Virus record (IMG/VR): IMGVR_UViG_3300046791_000097
Span: 1 to 46,821 of that record
From: a virus
Reading direction: 5' to 3' (one strand)
DNA: 46,821 bases
In this document: piece after piece, positions 16,597-21,341 of the stretch
Position numbering within the stretch: position 1 is the stretch's first letter
How the letters are laid out: each line of letters opens with the position of its first letter
Position numbers and translations under genes: made by a program
The notes under the pieces: generated by a model
Databases searched by the model: none
What the model was told of the DNA's origin: nothing
The model's input: the letters and a program-made list of their open reading frames with translations, nothing else

Positions 16597-16674
16597 TGGT
16601 AGACAAGGTGGGAGTCGAACCCACAAGCAGCGAGGTTTGAACTCGCTAGGTTTTCCAGTTTCCGTCACTCGTCC
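16597..16674 (-). tRNA. tRNA-Leu(CAA), short variable arm
   Basis: Acceptor GGACGAG/CTTGTCT, six-base anticodon stem AGCGAG/CTCGCT around TTCAAAC, T-loop TTCGACT, A73, encoded CCA. The variable region has about five bases instead of the class II arm expected for Leu. The DUF7695-like gene stops inside its 5' end. Confidence 0.8.
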
Positions 16675-16838
16675 ACAAATTCTATCTGTTCCTCGGTATG
16701 TTCCTTGAGGTATCCATAGCGGGTGTACTCGTTCCCGCCATCTACGAAGATCATACCGCACTTACAACTTACGAAATCGTGTGTGTACTTCGACTCAATA
16801 ACGTCGTTGCAACTTTTACAGCGAAGCCTGCGTCCCAC
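16665..16838 (-). CDS. DUF7695-like zinc-knuckle protein
   Basis: 57 aa from a GTG at 16838. The sequence contains RCKSCNDVIESKYTHDFVSC, then KCGMIFVDGGNEYTRYGYL, a pattern I recognise from small phage and bacterial proteins (two Cys pairs, then IFVDGG). The four cysteines likely bind zinc. The stop codon lies ten bases inside tRNA-Leu(CAA). Function of the family is unknown; the match is from memory. Confidence 0.75.
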   Translation of the reverse strand: MGRRLRCKSCNDVIESKYTHDFVSCKCGMIFVDGGNEYTRYGYLKEHTEEQIEFVDE

Positions 16839-16846
16839 GATTTCGC

Positions 16847-17017
16847 CTATTCTCCAATGTCAAGGTTGTGTCTGCGGCACCAAGAAACTATCTTGCGCCA
16901 ATCACCTACCCTGCAAGATGTTCCATACGGGTTATCTGTAAGTCCATTTGTGGCTGCCTCCATCACTAGTTCTGCCAGTTCTTGAAGCGCAGCCTCGTCC
17001 ACATCCTCTTGCCACAT
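16847..17017 (-). CDS. Small acidic hypothetical protein
   Basis: 56 aa, starting MWQEDVDEAALQELAELVME, acidic and helical, with a basic C-terminal part (DWRKIVSWCRRHNLDIGE). The ATG has AAAGG five bases upstream. It lies between tRNA-Leu(TAA) and the DUF7695-like gene, eight bases before the latter's GTG. No family recognised. Confidence 0.65.
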   Translation of the reverse strand: MWQEDVDEAALQELAELVMEAATNGLTDNPYGTSCRVGDWRKIVSWCRRHNLDIGE

Positions 17018-17033
17018 ATGCGCCTTTCGATGT

Positions 17034-17111
17034 TGGTGCCCCCGGAAGGATTCGAACCTTCACTGTGGGAGGTTTAAGCTCCCTGCCTCTGCCGGTTGGA
17101 GCTACGAGGGC
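17034..17111 (-). tRNA. tRNA-Leu(TAA), short variable arm
   Basis: Acceptor GCCCTCG/CGGGGGC, anticodon stem GGGAG/CTCCC, loop CTTAAAC, T-stem GAAGG/CCTTC with TTCGAAT, A73, encoded CCA. The five-base variable region is class I-like, unusual for Leu. Confidence 0.85.
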
Positions 17112-17115
17112 AAGA

Positions 17116-17189
17116 TGGAGATGCCTCCGCGAATCAAACGCGGGTGGGCGGGTTTGCAAGCCGCCGCCTAGTCACTCGGCCAAGGCATC
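17116..17189 (-). tRNA. tRNA-Cys(GCA)
   Basis: Perfect acceptor GATGCCT/AGGCATC, loop TTGCAAA, T-loop TTTGATT, encoded CCA; the anticodon stem has one C-C mismatch next to the loop. Confidence 0.85.
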
Positions 17190-17193
17190 AAGT

Positions 17194-17265
17194 TGGTAGC
17201 CGGTACGGGACTCGGACCCGTTGGACTGTGGTTATGAGCCACTGTTGCGCACCTACGCACCGGCA
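17194..17265 (-). tRNA. tRNA-Met(CAT)
   Basis: Acceptor TGCCGGT/ACCGGCT with a T-T first pair, stem GTGG/CCAC, loop CTCATAA, A73, encoded CCA. The anticodon stem lacks the GGG/CCC of bacterial initiators, so elongator Met, or Ile if lysidinylated. Confidence 0.82.
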
Positions 17266-17271
17266 ACAAAT

Positions 17272-17356
17272 TGGTGTGGGATGTAGGGATCGAACCTACT
17301 GTATCCGAAGACGGGAGTTTTACAGACTCCTGCCCTGCCATTAGGGCCTATCCCAC
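17272..17356 (-). tRNA. tRNA-Tyr(GTA)
   Basis: 85 bases, class II. Perfect acceptor GTGGGAT/ATCCCAC, stem GGAGT/ACTCC, loop CTGTAAA, A73, encoded CCA. The epimerase gene ends 16 bases inside its 5' end. Confidence 0.93.
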
Positions 17357-18303
17357 AAATCGGTATTCATTGTCAACCAGTAATGTGTTCGCTCTAGTCC
17401 CTCGTCAAGCCCAACGTGTGGGCGCCAGCCGAGGTCTTCGCGTATCTTTGAGATGTTGAGACAGCGCCGGGAGATTCCATCTATCTCGCGGGGAGGGGTT
17501 GGCCAGAACGATAGCTTGCCCGCCACATGTCCCACCTTAACACAGAGCGCTGTGCCAGTGGTCTCGATGCCTGTTCCAACATTGTAAACCTTGCCATCTG
17601 CTTCCGTATGCGTTGCTGCGCAGATTGTCGCATCCACCACATCGGATACATAGGTGTAGTCCCTTGTGTCCTTAGCGCCGTACAACTCAAACTTCTGGTC
17701 GAGCAGCGCCGCCGCGAATGCCTTGGCTACGACTCCTGCATATGGGTTGTCGGGTCGCTGGCCCGGGCCGTACACGTTGGAGTAGCGCAGGCACGTCACC
17801 GGGAACATCCACTTGCGTCCCGCCGCGAGCAAAATCTGTTCTGCCGCCGCCTTGCTGCCCGCGTATGGGCTCTCTGGCTTCAATGGGTCGTCTTCGGGCG
17901 TTGGGATGTTGAGGGCGTTGCCGTAGACGGACGCACTAGAGGCAAATACGAGTTTGGTACCTCGCTCGCGGCAGCCCTGCGCCAACTCGTAGGCTCCACG
18001 CACGTTTGTTTCGAAGTCGGCATCAGGTGAACTTGCAGAAACCAGCAAGTTCCGGCAAGCAAGATGATAGACCACATCAGCCCAATCAAGCAAATCCCCA
18101 TGATCGCGCCGAACATGTTCCACCGAGCCGCGGAAGAGTCTAACGCTATTCCCCGTCGCATCCTTATCCCCTGCTACGTAGATGTTAGATAGCTTTCCAG
18201 TGAAGCAGTTGTCCAGTACACGAACCTCATCGCCGCGACGGACAAGAGCCTTCGCCAGCCGCGAGCCAATGAAGCCGAGCCCACCAGTAACTAATGCCTT
18301 CAC
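17341..18303 (-). CDS. NAD-dependent epimerase/dehydratase (extended SDR)
   Basis: 320 aa from a GTG at 18303 preceded by AGGAGGAGAA; the longer frame upstream is discarded. Rossmann nucleotide-binding motif TGGLGFIG at residue about 7, active-site SSASVYG (about 120), YAGSK (Tyr-x3-Lys, about 142), then LRYSNVYGPGQ,  DYTYVSDVVDA and YNVGTG, as in UDP-glucose 4-epimerase and dTDP-glucose 4,6-dehydratase relatives. It would act on a nucleotide sugar in the cytoplasm, perhaps for surface or virion glycans; a GT2 glycosyltransferase lies at 36.7 kb. It sits between tRNA-Lys(CTT) and tRNA-Tyr, its stop being inside the latter. Confidence 0.88.
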   Translation of the reverse strand: MKALVTGGLGFIGSRLAKALVRRGDEVRVLDNCFTGKLSNIYVAGDKDATGNSVRLFRGSVEHVRRDHGDLLDWADVVYHLACRNLLVSASSPDADFETNVRGAYELAQGCRERGTKLVFASSASVYGNALNIPTPEDDPLKPESPYAGSKAAAEQILLAAGRKWMFPVTCLRYSNVYGPGQRPDNPYAGVVAKAFAAALLDQKFELYGAKDTRDYTYVSDVVDATICAATHTEADGKVYNVGTGIETTGTALCVKVGHVAGKLSFWPTPPREIDGISRRCLNISKIREDLGWRPHVGLDEGLERTHYWLTMNTDLWDRP

Positions 18304-18316
18304 TTCTCCTCCTAAT

Positions 18317-18392
18317 TGGTACGCACCCCGGGCCACGATCCCGGATCGGACGGTTTAAGAGACCGCCATTCTGCCAATTGAACTAGGCGCGT
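18317..18392 (-). tRNA. tRNA-Lys(CTT)
   Basis: Acceptor ACGCGCC/GGTGCGT, stem GCGGT/ACCGT, loop CTCTTAA, A73, encoded CCA. T-loop ATCGTGG is atypical. Confidence 0.85.
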
Positions 18393-18402
18393 ATAAGACA
18401 TT

Positions 18403-18476
18403 GGGGAGCGCTCTACTGTGTTGAGCTAAGCACGCCATTGGATGCGTGCCTCGGATTAGAACCGAATCTCTCCCCC
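18403..18476 (-). tRNA. Candidate permuted tRNA gene (3' half precedes 5' half)
   Basis: In the direction of transcription the locus reads: anticodon-stem 3' strand (GGGGGAG), T-arm TTCGG-TTCTAAT-CCGAG, acceptor GCACGCA, T73 and CCA (18476 down to 18439). Then come two bases, then acceptor GGCGTGC, D-arm GCTC/GAGC and CTCCCC (18436 down to 18403). The halves pair in both the acceptor (six of seven) and anticodon stems. Intact tRNAs abut on both sides, so neither half has a normally placed partner. The anticodon is not defined. It is either a permuted gene or the remnant of a tandem duplication. Confidence 0.5.
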
Positions 18477-18479
18477 GCT

Positions 18480-18554
18480 TGGAACCCCCGGCGAGAATCG
18501 AACTCGCACTATCCGGCTTAGAAGACCGGTGCCACGTCCTTTGTGGACGGGGGT
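18480..18554 (-). tRNA. tRNA-Arg(TCT)
   Basis: Perfect acceptor ACCCCCG/CGGGGGT, stem CCGGT/GCCGG, loop CTTCTAA, T-loop TTCGATT, encoded CCA. Confidence 0.92.
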
Positions 18555-18557
18555 ACA

Positions 18558-18631
18558 TGGTGCCTCCAGTGGGGTTTCAACCCACGTCACTCCGCTTAAA
18601 AGGCGGGTTCTCTCCCTTGAGCTACAGAGGC
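18558..18631 (-). tRNA. tRNA-Lys(TTT)
   Basis: Acceptor GCCTCTG/TGGAGGC, stem CCGC/GCGG, loop CTTTTAA, A73, encoded CCA; T-loop TTGAAAC departs from consensus. A Cys-rich ORF stops inside it. Confidence 0.9.
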
Positions 18632-18781
18632 ATAAGATGTTGGATACTCTGCTGGTACTGCTTGCCATGCGATCAACTGAGCATCGCTCGCGGGCGATCT
18701 ATTATGGTCCGGGCACTTGCAGTACTTGTACAACATGCCACACACGGTGCAGTCTGTGGTGCACATTGGACAATTGCACAT
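18596..18781 (-). CDS. Small Cys-rich protein overlapping tRNA-Lys(TTT)
   Basis: 61 aa from an ATG at 18781 with a strong AGGAGG site. The N-terminus packs seven cysteines into about 25 residues (MCNCPMCTTDCTVCGM... then YCKC), a probable zinc-binding knot. The last ~12 codons run 36 bases into tRNA-Lys(TTT), so transcript processing would cut the reading frame. No family recognised. Confidence 0.6.
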   Translation of the reverse strand: MCNCPMCTTDCTVCGMLYKYCKCPDHNRSPASDAQLIAWQAVPAEYPTSYASVAQGREPAF

Positions 18782-18795
18782 TGCTCCTCCTACTA

Positions 18796-18867
18796 TGGGC
18801 TCCCCGGTGGGACTCGAACCCACAAACCGCTCGTTAGGACCAAGCGTAACGTCCGTCGTGCGGGGAG
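18796..18867 (-). tRNA. tRNA-Arg(CCT)
   Basis: Perfect acceptor CTCCCCG/CGGGGAG, stem CGCTTG/CGAGCG, loop GTCCTAA, T-loop TTCGAGT, encoded CCA. Confidence 0.9.
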
Positions 18868-18978
18868 AAATGCGCGTTCTAGGTGGCCAGTTATTCCCCG
18901 GCAGGAGCCACTCCACGGCATACCGGGCCAGATGTTCGCTTGCAAACGCGCGTGGCGAACCCACGGACCTGTACAGTT
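18868..18978 (-). other. Structured inter-tRNA interval (element C)
   Basis: 111 bases between tRNA-Gln(CTG) and tRNA-Arg(CCT) without a convincing ORF or tRNA. It contains a GTTCGC/GCGAAC stem, a TGGCC/GGCCA stem and a GGAG-TGG-CTCC hairpin. Function unknown. Confidence 0.3.
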
Positions 18979-19053
18979 TGGTTGCTCAAGCAGGATTCGA
19001 ACCTGCACCCAATGCTTCAGAGGCATCTGGCCTACCAGTTAGCCTATCGAGCA
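18979..19053 (-). tRNA. tRNA-Gln(CTG)
   Basis: Perfect acceptor TGCTCGA/TTGAGCA apart from one wobble, stem GATGC/GCATT, loop CTCTGAA, T-loop TTCGAAT, A73, encoded CCA. Confidence 0.9.
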
Positions 19054-19058
19054 ACAAA

Positions 19059-19145
19059 TGGCGGAAGCGCGAGGGATCGAACCTCGGCGTGACATGCACG
19101 GCTTAGGTTTAGCAAACCTACTCCTTACCGCTCGGACACGCTTCC
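19059..19145 (-). tRNA. tRNA-Ser(GCT)
   Basis: 87 bases, class II. Perfect acceptor GGAAGCG/CGCTTCC, stem TAGGT/ACCTA, loop TTGCTAA, G73 as expected for Ser, encoded CCA. Confidence 0.93.
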
Positions 19146-19155
19146 ATTGTACTAT

Positions 19156-19230
19156 TGGATTCGGGAGCAGGATTCAAACCTGCATCTTGGTGGTTCAAAG
19201 CCACCCGTCCTATCGTTAGACGATCCCGAA
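19156..19230 (-). tRNA. tRNA-Gln(TTG)
   Basis: Perfect acceptor TTCGGGA/TCCCGAA, stem GGTGG/CCACC, loop CTTTGAA, T-loop TTTGAAT, encoded CCA. Confidence 0.92.
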
Positions 19231-19236
19231 ACAAGA

Positions 19237-19311
19237 TGGTCACTCGTGCGGGACTCCAACCCGCGTCTCTGGCTTGAGGGGCCAGCGTGTTAGGCACTGC
19301 ACTAACGAGTG
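19237..19311 (-). tRNA. tRNA-Glu(CTC), C33
   Basis: Perfect acceptor CACTCGT/ACGAGTG, stem CTGGC/GCCAG, loop CCCTCAA with C at 33, T-loop TTGGAGT (atypical), A73, encoded CCA. A 50-aa ORF stops inside its 5' end. Confidence 0.85.
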
Positions 19312-19454
19312 AGAAGTGTTACTGAACCTGTTGCTTTGATGGAGCGTAGGCGTTTCTTTTCGAGCGCCTGTACGACCTCCAACATTGTATCTGCTGCGAA
19401 AACCTCACAGGTATTGTCCATGAACGTCACGGTGTACTCTAACAGTTTGCGCAT
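19302..19454 (-). CDS. Small hypothetical protein
   Basis: 50 aa, beginning MRKLLEYTVTFMDNTCEVFA and ending in KATGSVTLLTR: a strand-helix-strand pattern. The ATG at 19454 follows AAAAGGA, within eight bases of the preceding gene's stop. Its last ten bases lie in tRNA-Glu(CTC). No family recognised. Confidence 0.65.
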   Translation of the reverse strand: MRKLLEYTVTFMDNTCEVFAADTMLEVVQALEKKRLRSIKATGSVTLLTR

Positions 19455-19462
19455 ACGTCCTT

Positions 19463-19639
19463 TTACTCCTCCACTACTGGTTGCTCCGATGCTGGCTGAT
19501 TCTCAAATGCGTCTGCTAGTCTACCAAACCAGTCCAGAACATACTTTCCGTCTTTCATTTGATGTGCTCCATACGCAGATGCATTGCCGATTAGTGCCTT
19601 GTGTAGATCATCACGCCTGACTGGGATAAGATCGGCCAT
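19463..19639 (-). CDS. Small acidic hypothetical protein
   Basis: 58 aa, MADLIPVRRDDLHKALIGNA..., with a helical C-terminus ending QPVVEE. The ATG at 19639 has GAGG five bases upstream. It follows tRNA-Arg(ACG) by 17 bases and is coupled to the next 50-aa gene. No family recognised. Confidence 0.65.
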   Translation of the reverse strand: MADLIPVRRDDLHKALIGNASAYGAHQMKDGKYVLDWFGRLADAFENQPASEQPVVEE

Positions 19640-19803
19640 GTAATCCTCACAGAGATGGTCGCCCTCGCGGGAGTCGAACCCGCAACCTGTGCGTTCGTAG
19701 CGCATTGCACGTCCATTTGTGCTTCAGGGCGAAAACGTGGATCGAACTGCATAAACTCTGGATAGATACCGTAGAAGATCATATCGGTAAAACTCAGTTT
19801 CAT
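19591..19803 (-). CDS. Small ORF reading through a whole tRNA gene
   Basis: 70 aa from an ATG at 19803 with GGAGG four bases upstream. The first 28 residues (MKLSFTDMIFYGIYPEFMQF...) look protein-like; the remainder is a translation of the entire tRNA-Arg(ACG) gene plus part of the next gene. The start signals are strong, so translation is likely unless tRNA processing removes the message; the native stop may have been lost when the tRNA was inserted. Confidence 0.45.
   Translation of the reverse strand: MKLSFTDMIFYGIYPEFMQFDPRFRPEAQMDVQCATNAQVAGSTPARATISVRITWPILSQSGVMIYTRH
19656..19731 (-). tRNA. tRNA-Arg(ACG)
   Basis: Perfect acceptor CGCCCTG/GAGGGCG but one mismatch, loop CTACGAA, T-loop TTCGACT, A73, encoded CCA. 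A34 would need deamination to inosine. It lies inside a 70-codon ORF. Confidence 0.9.
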
Positions 19804-19815
19804 GCATCCTCCATA

Positions 19816-19886
19816 TGGCGCAGCGTGTAGGAGTCGAACCCACGATGGCAAGTTTTGGAGGCTCGCCTGTGCCCAGCACTCACTGC
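19816..19886 (-). tRNA. tRNA-Trp(CCA)
   Basis: Acceptor GCAGTGA/ACGCTGC, anticodon stem CGAGC/ACTTG with a C-A pair by the loop CTCCAAA, T-loop TTCGACT, G73 as expected for Trp, encoded CCA. Confidence 0.85.
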
Positions 19887-19889
19887 AAT

Positions 19890-19961
19890 TGGTGGACCAG
19901 TCGGGAGTTGAACCCGCGAGGCTTCCTTGCAAGGGAAGCATGTTGCCCGCAACACAAGCCC
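19890..19961 (-). tRNA. tRNA-Ala(TGC), divergent acceptor
   Basis: Anticodon stem CTTCC/GGAAG with loop CTTGCAA and T-arm GGG-TTCAACT-CCC are clear, and CCA is encoded. The 5' end is less sure: GGGCTTG/CTGGTCC pairs with two wobbles and one mismatch. The G3-U70 identity pair of Ala can form. Confidence 0.75.
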
Positions 19962-20031
19962 AAGAATCAGTCCGATGGTTTTTTCACTGGAGCCCCACTT
20001 AAGGGGTCGGACGCCTTCGCCAGCTTTCTTA

Positions 20032-20107
20032 TGGTGTGTCCTCATGGAGTCGAACCATGTTAACCGGGGTTTCAATCCGGTGCTATGACCGCACTAGCTC
20101 AAGACAC
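20032..20107 (-). tRNA. tRNA-Phe(GAA)
   Basis: Acceptor GTGTCTT/AGGACAC, loop TTGAAAC on a CCGG/CCGG stem, T-stem CATGG/CCATG with TTCGACT, A73, encoded CCA. The 70 bases on its 3' side hold a CCCC/GGGG hairpin but no gene I trust. Confidence 0.88.
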
Positions 20108-20111
20108 ATGA

Positions 20112-20189
20112 TGGTAGTCTCGCCGGGAGTCGAACCCGCTCTTGGCGATGTATAAGATCGCTGCCCTCTACCGGTGGGCGAGCGAGACA
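20112..20189 (-). tRNA. tRNA-Ile(TAT)
   Basis: Acceptor TGTCTCG/CGAGACT (first pair T-T), stem GCGAT/ATCGC, loop CTTATAC, T-loop TTCGACT, A73, encoded CCA. Confidence 0.88.
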
Positions 20190-20191
20190 GA

Positions 20192-20276
20192 TGGAGGAGA
20201 GTGTAGGATTCGAACCCACGTAGCCGTAGCCTCACCCGGGTTCAAACCGGGCGCATTACCGCTCTGCCAACTCTCC
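20192..20276 (-). tRNA. tRNA-Ser(TGA)
   Basis: 85 bases, class II. Perfect acceptor GGAGAGT/ACTCTCC, stem CCCGG/CCGGG, loop TTTGAAC, T-loop TTCGAAT, encoded CCA. Confidence 0.92.
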
Positions 20277-20280
20277 AAAA

Positions 20281-20355
20281 TGGGGTGACAGGCCGGACTC
20301 CCACCGGCTATGAGAGCTTCACAGGCTCCCTGTTCGAGTCTTCACACTCTGTCAC
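20281..20355 (-). tRNA. tRNA-His(GTG)
   Basis: Perfect acceptor GTGACAG/CTGTCAC, stem GGAGC/GCTCT, loop CTGTGAA, C73 typical of His, encoded CCA. No G-1 is encoded (T precedes G1); T-loop TGGGAGT is atypical. Confidence 0.87.
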
Positions 20356-20370
20356 ACTTGTGCTGCAAGA

Positions 20371-20444
20371 TGGTAGTCAGTCGGGGAATCGAACCCCGCT
20401 AGCTTGCTTGTAAGGCAAGTGCATTGCCACTGTGCTAACCGACT
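20371..20444 (-). tRNA. tRNA-Val(TAC)
   Basis: Acceptor AGTCGGT/ACTGACT, stem CTTGC/GCAAG, loop CTTACAA, T-loop TTCGATT, A73, encoded CCA. Confidence 0.93.
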
Positions 20445-20450
20445 ACAAGA

Positions 20451-20526
20451 TGGTAGGGATTGTGAGAGTCGAACTCACGACCTCCTGCTCCCAAGGCAGG
20501 CGGATTGACCGCTATCCTAAACCCCT
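20451..20526 (-). tRNA. tRNA-Pro(TGG)
   Basis: Acceptor AGGGGTT/AATCCCT, stem CCTGC/GCAGG, loop CTTGGGA, T-loop TTCGACT, A73, encoded CCA. Confidence 0.93.
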
Positions 20527-20533
20527 ACAAAGA

Positions 20534-20602
20534 TGGTGCCCGATAGGTGACCCCTTAAGGCGTTCGGGCGCGACACCTGCGAACCGAGAGTTTGCAGCTC
20601 CC
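20534..20602 (-). ncRNA. tRNA-like element with CCA end (element D)
   Basis: The 3' end reads ATCGGGC-A-CCA followed by the same TCTTTG linker as real tRNAs, and pairs with GCCCGAA only 18 bases upstream, giving a mini acceptor helix. Further 5' is GGGAG-CTGCAAA-CTCTC, shaped like a Cys(GCA) anticodon arm. No full cloverleaf forms. Confidence 0.35.
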
Positions 20603-20610
20603 GATAAATA

Positions 20611-20686
20611 TGGTATGTGAGTACGGAGTCGAACCGTAACCTTCCGCGTATCAGGCGGACGCGCAGAACCGCTACACCACGCACAT
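20611..20686 (-). tRNA. tRNA-Ile(GAT)
   Basis: Acceptor ATGTGCG/CTCACAT, stem TCCGC/GCGGA, loop CTGATAC, T-loop TTCGACT, A73, encoded CCA. Confidence 0.91.
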
Positions 20687-20691
20687 ACAAG

Positions 20692-20767
20692 TGGCTGACC
20701 CAGTGGGATTCGAACCCACATCTCCAAGCTTAACAGGCAAGTGTCTTACCAATTACACCACAGGTCA
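20692..20767 (-). tRNA. tRNA-Asn(GTT)
   Basis: Acceptor TGACCTG/TGGGTCA, loop CTGTTAA on a CTTGC/GCTTG stem with two T-T mismatches, T-loop TTCGAAT, G73 usual for Asn, encoded CCA. Confidence 0.85.
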
Positions 20768-20774
20768 ACAATAT

Positions 20775-20846
20775 TGGTGCCCCCGGCCGGACTCGAACCG
20801 GCGTCGGCGAGGTTCGGAACCTCACCCTTGTCCTATTAGCGGGGAC
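20775..20846 (-). tRNA. tRNA-Arg(CCG)
   Basis: Acceptor GTCCCCG/CGGGGGC, stem TGAGG/CCTCG, loop TTCCGAA, T-stem GCCGG/CCGGC with TTCGAGT, A73, encoded CCA. First tRNA of the array, just downstream of a promoter. Confidence 0.9.
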
Positions 20847-20856
20847 GCAACTTCAG

Positions 20857-20885
20857 ATGATGGGCCACCGGCAGAGATTCGTCAA
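20857..20885 (-). promoter_or_regulatory. Candidate promoter of the tRNA array
   Basis: On the minus strand TTGACG (20885-20880), 17-base spacer, CATCAT (20862-20857). The predicted transcription start lies within a few bases of the first tRNA. It would also feed the replication genes if transcription reads through the array. Confidence 0.5.
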
Positions 20886-20892
20886 GATTTTG

Positions 20893-21090
20893 TTAACCCG
20901 GAAACTTGATGTGTGTCTCAATCTGGCCTAGGTTATCACGCGCCCTATTACCATATGGATCGGGGTACTTGGCCATGCGGGCTTTACGTTCGGCGGTTGT
21001 CTCGCGGAGGAGGAGTGTATCGAGAAGGGCAAGGGCGGTAATGTACGCCAGTAGCCAAACGCAGTAGAGGTAGACTAACGCGCGCTTCAC
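20893..21090 (-). CDS. Small single-span membrane protein
   Basis: 65 aa from a GTG that overlaps the previous stop (GTGA). Residues about 4-28 are hydrophobic (ALVYLYCVWLLAYITALAL), then a basic, charged tail. It is the last gene of a six-gene coupled cassette, directly before the tRNA array promoter. No family recognised. Confidence 0.65.
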   Translation of the reverse strand: MKRALVYLYCVWLLAYITALALLDTLLLRETTAERKARMAKYPDPYGNRARDNLGQIETHIKFPG

Positions 21091-21341
21091 TCTCCACCTC
21101 CCGTCAGTTCGCGCTCGATGGCGTATAGCGTGTTGGTCGCTGGCGTATGCAGAACGACCAGCGAGGTGCTCTTGGGGGCGCTGTCAGCGATGGCCGTCAG
21201 CCCCTCGACCGCGACCTTGAGCGCCCGCAGCGTGGCGCGTTCGTTCATGTTCGCACCTTCGCAAGTCCTGCCGCCGTGCGTGCCCGGACGCTGCTTCTCG
21301 CACAGCGCCAACGCCTCCTCGATCCGCGCGAGCAGGGTCAT
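21087..21341 (-). CDS. Small hypothetical protein
   Basis: 84 aa starting MTLLARIEEALALCEKQRPG; helical with an internal beta-like stretch (STSLVVLHTPAT). The ATG at 21341 overlaps the preceding stop (ATGA), which decides the start over an earlier in-frame codon. No family recognised. Confidence 0.6.
   Translation of the reverse strand: MTLLARIEEALALCEKQRPGTHGGRTCEGANMNERATLRALKVAVEGLTAIADSAPKSTSLVVLHTPATNTLYAIERELTGGGE

Noticed and set aside
19800-20075. Minus-strand ORF crossing tRNA-Phe, tRNA-Ala and tRNA-Trp
   Set aside because: Its start lies inside tRNA-Phe without a ribosome site and most of it translates tRNA sequence.
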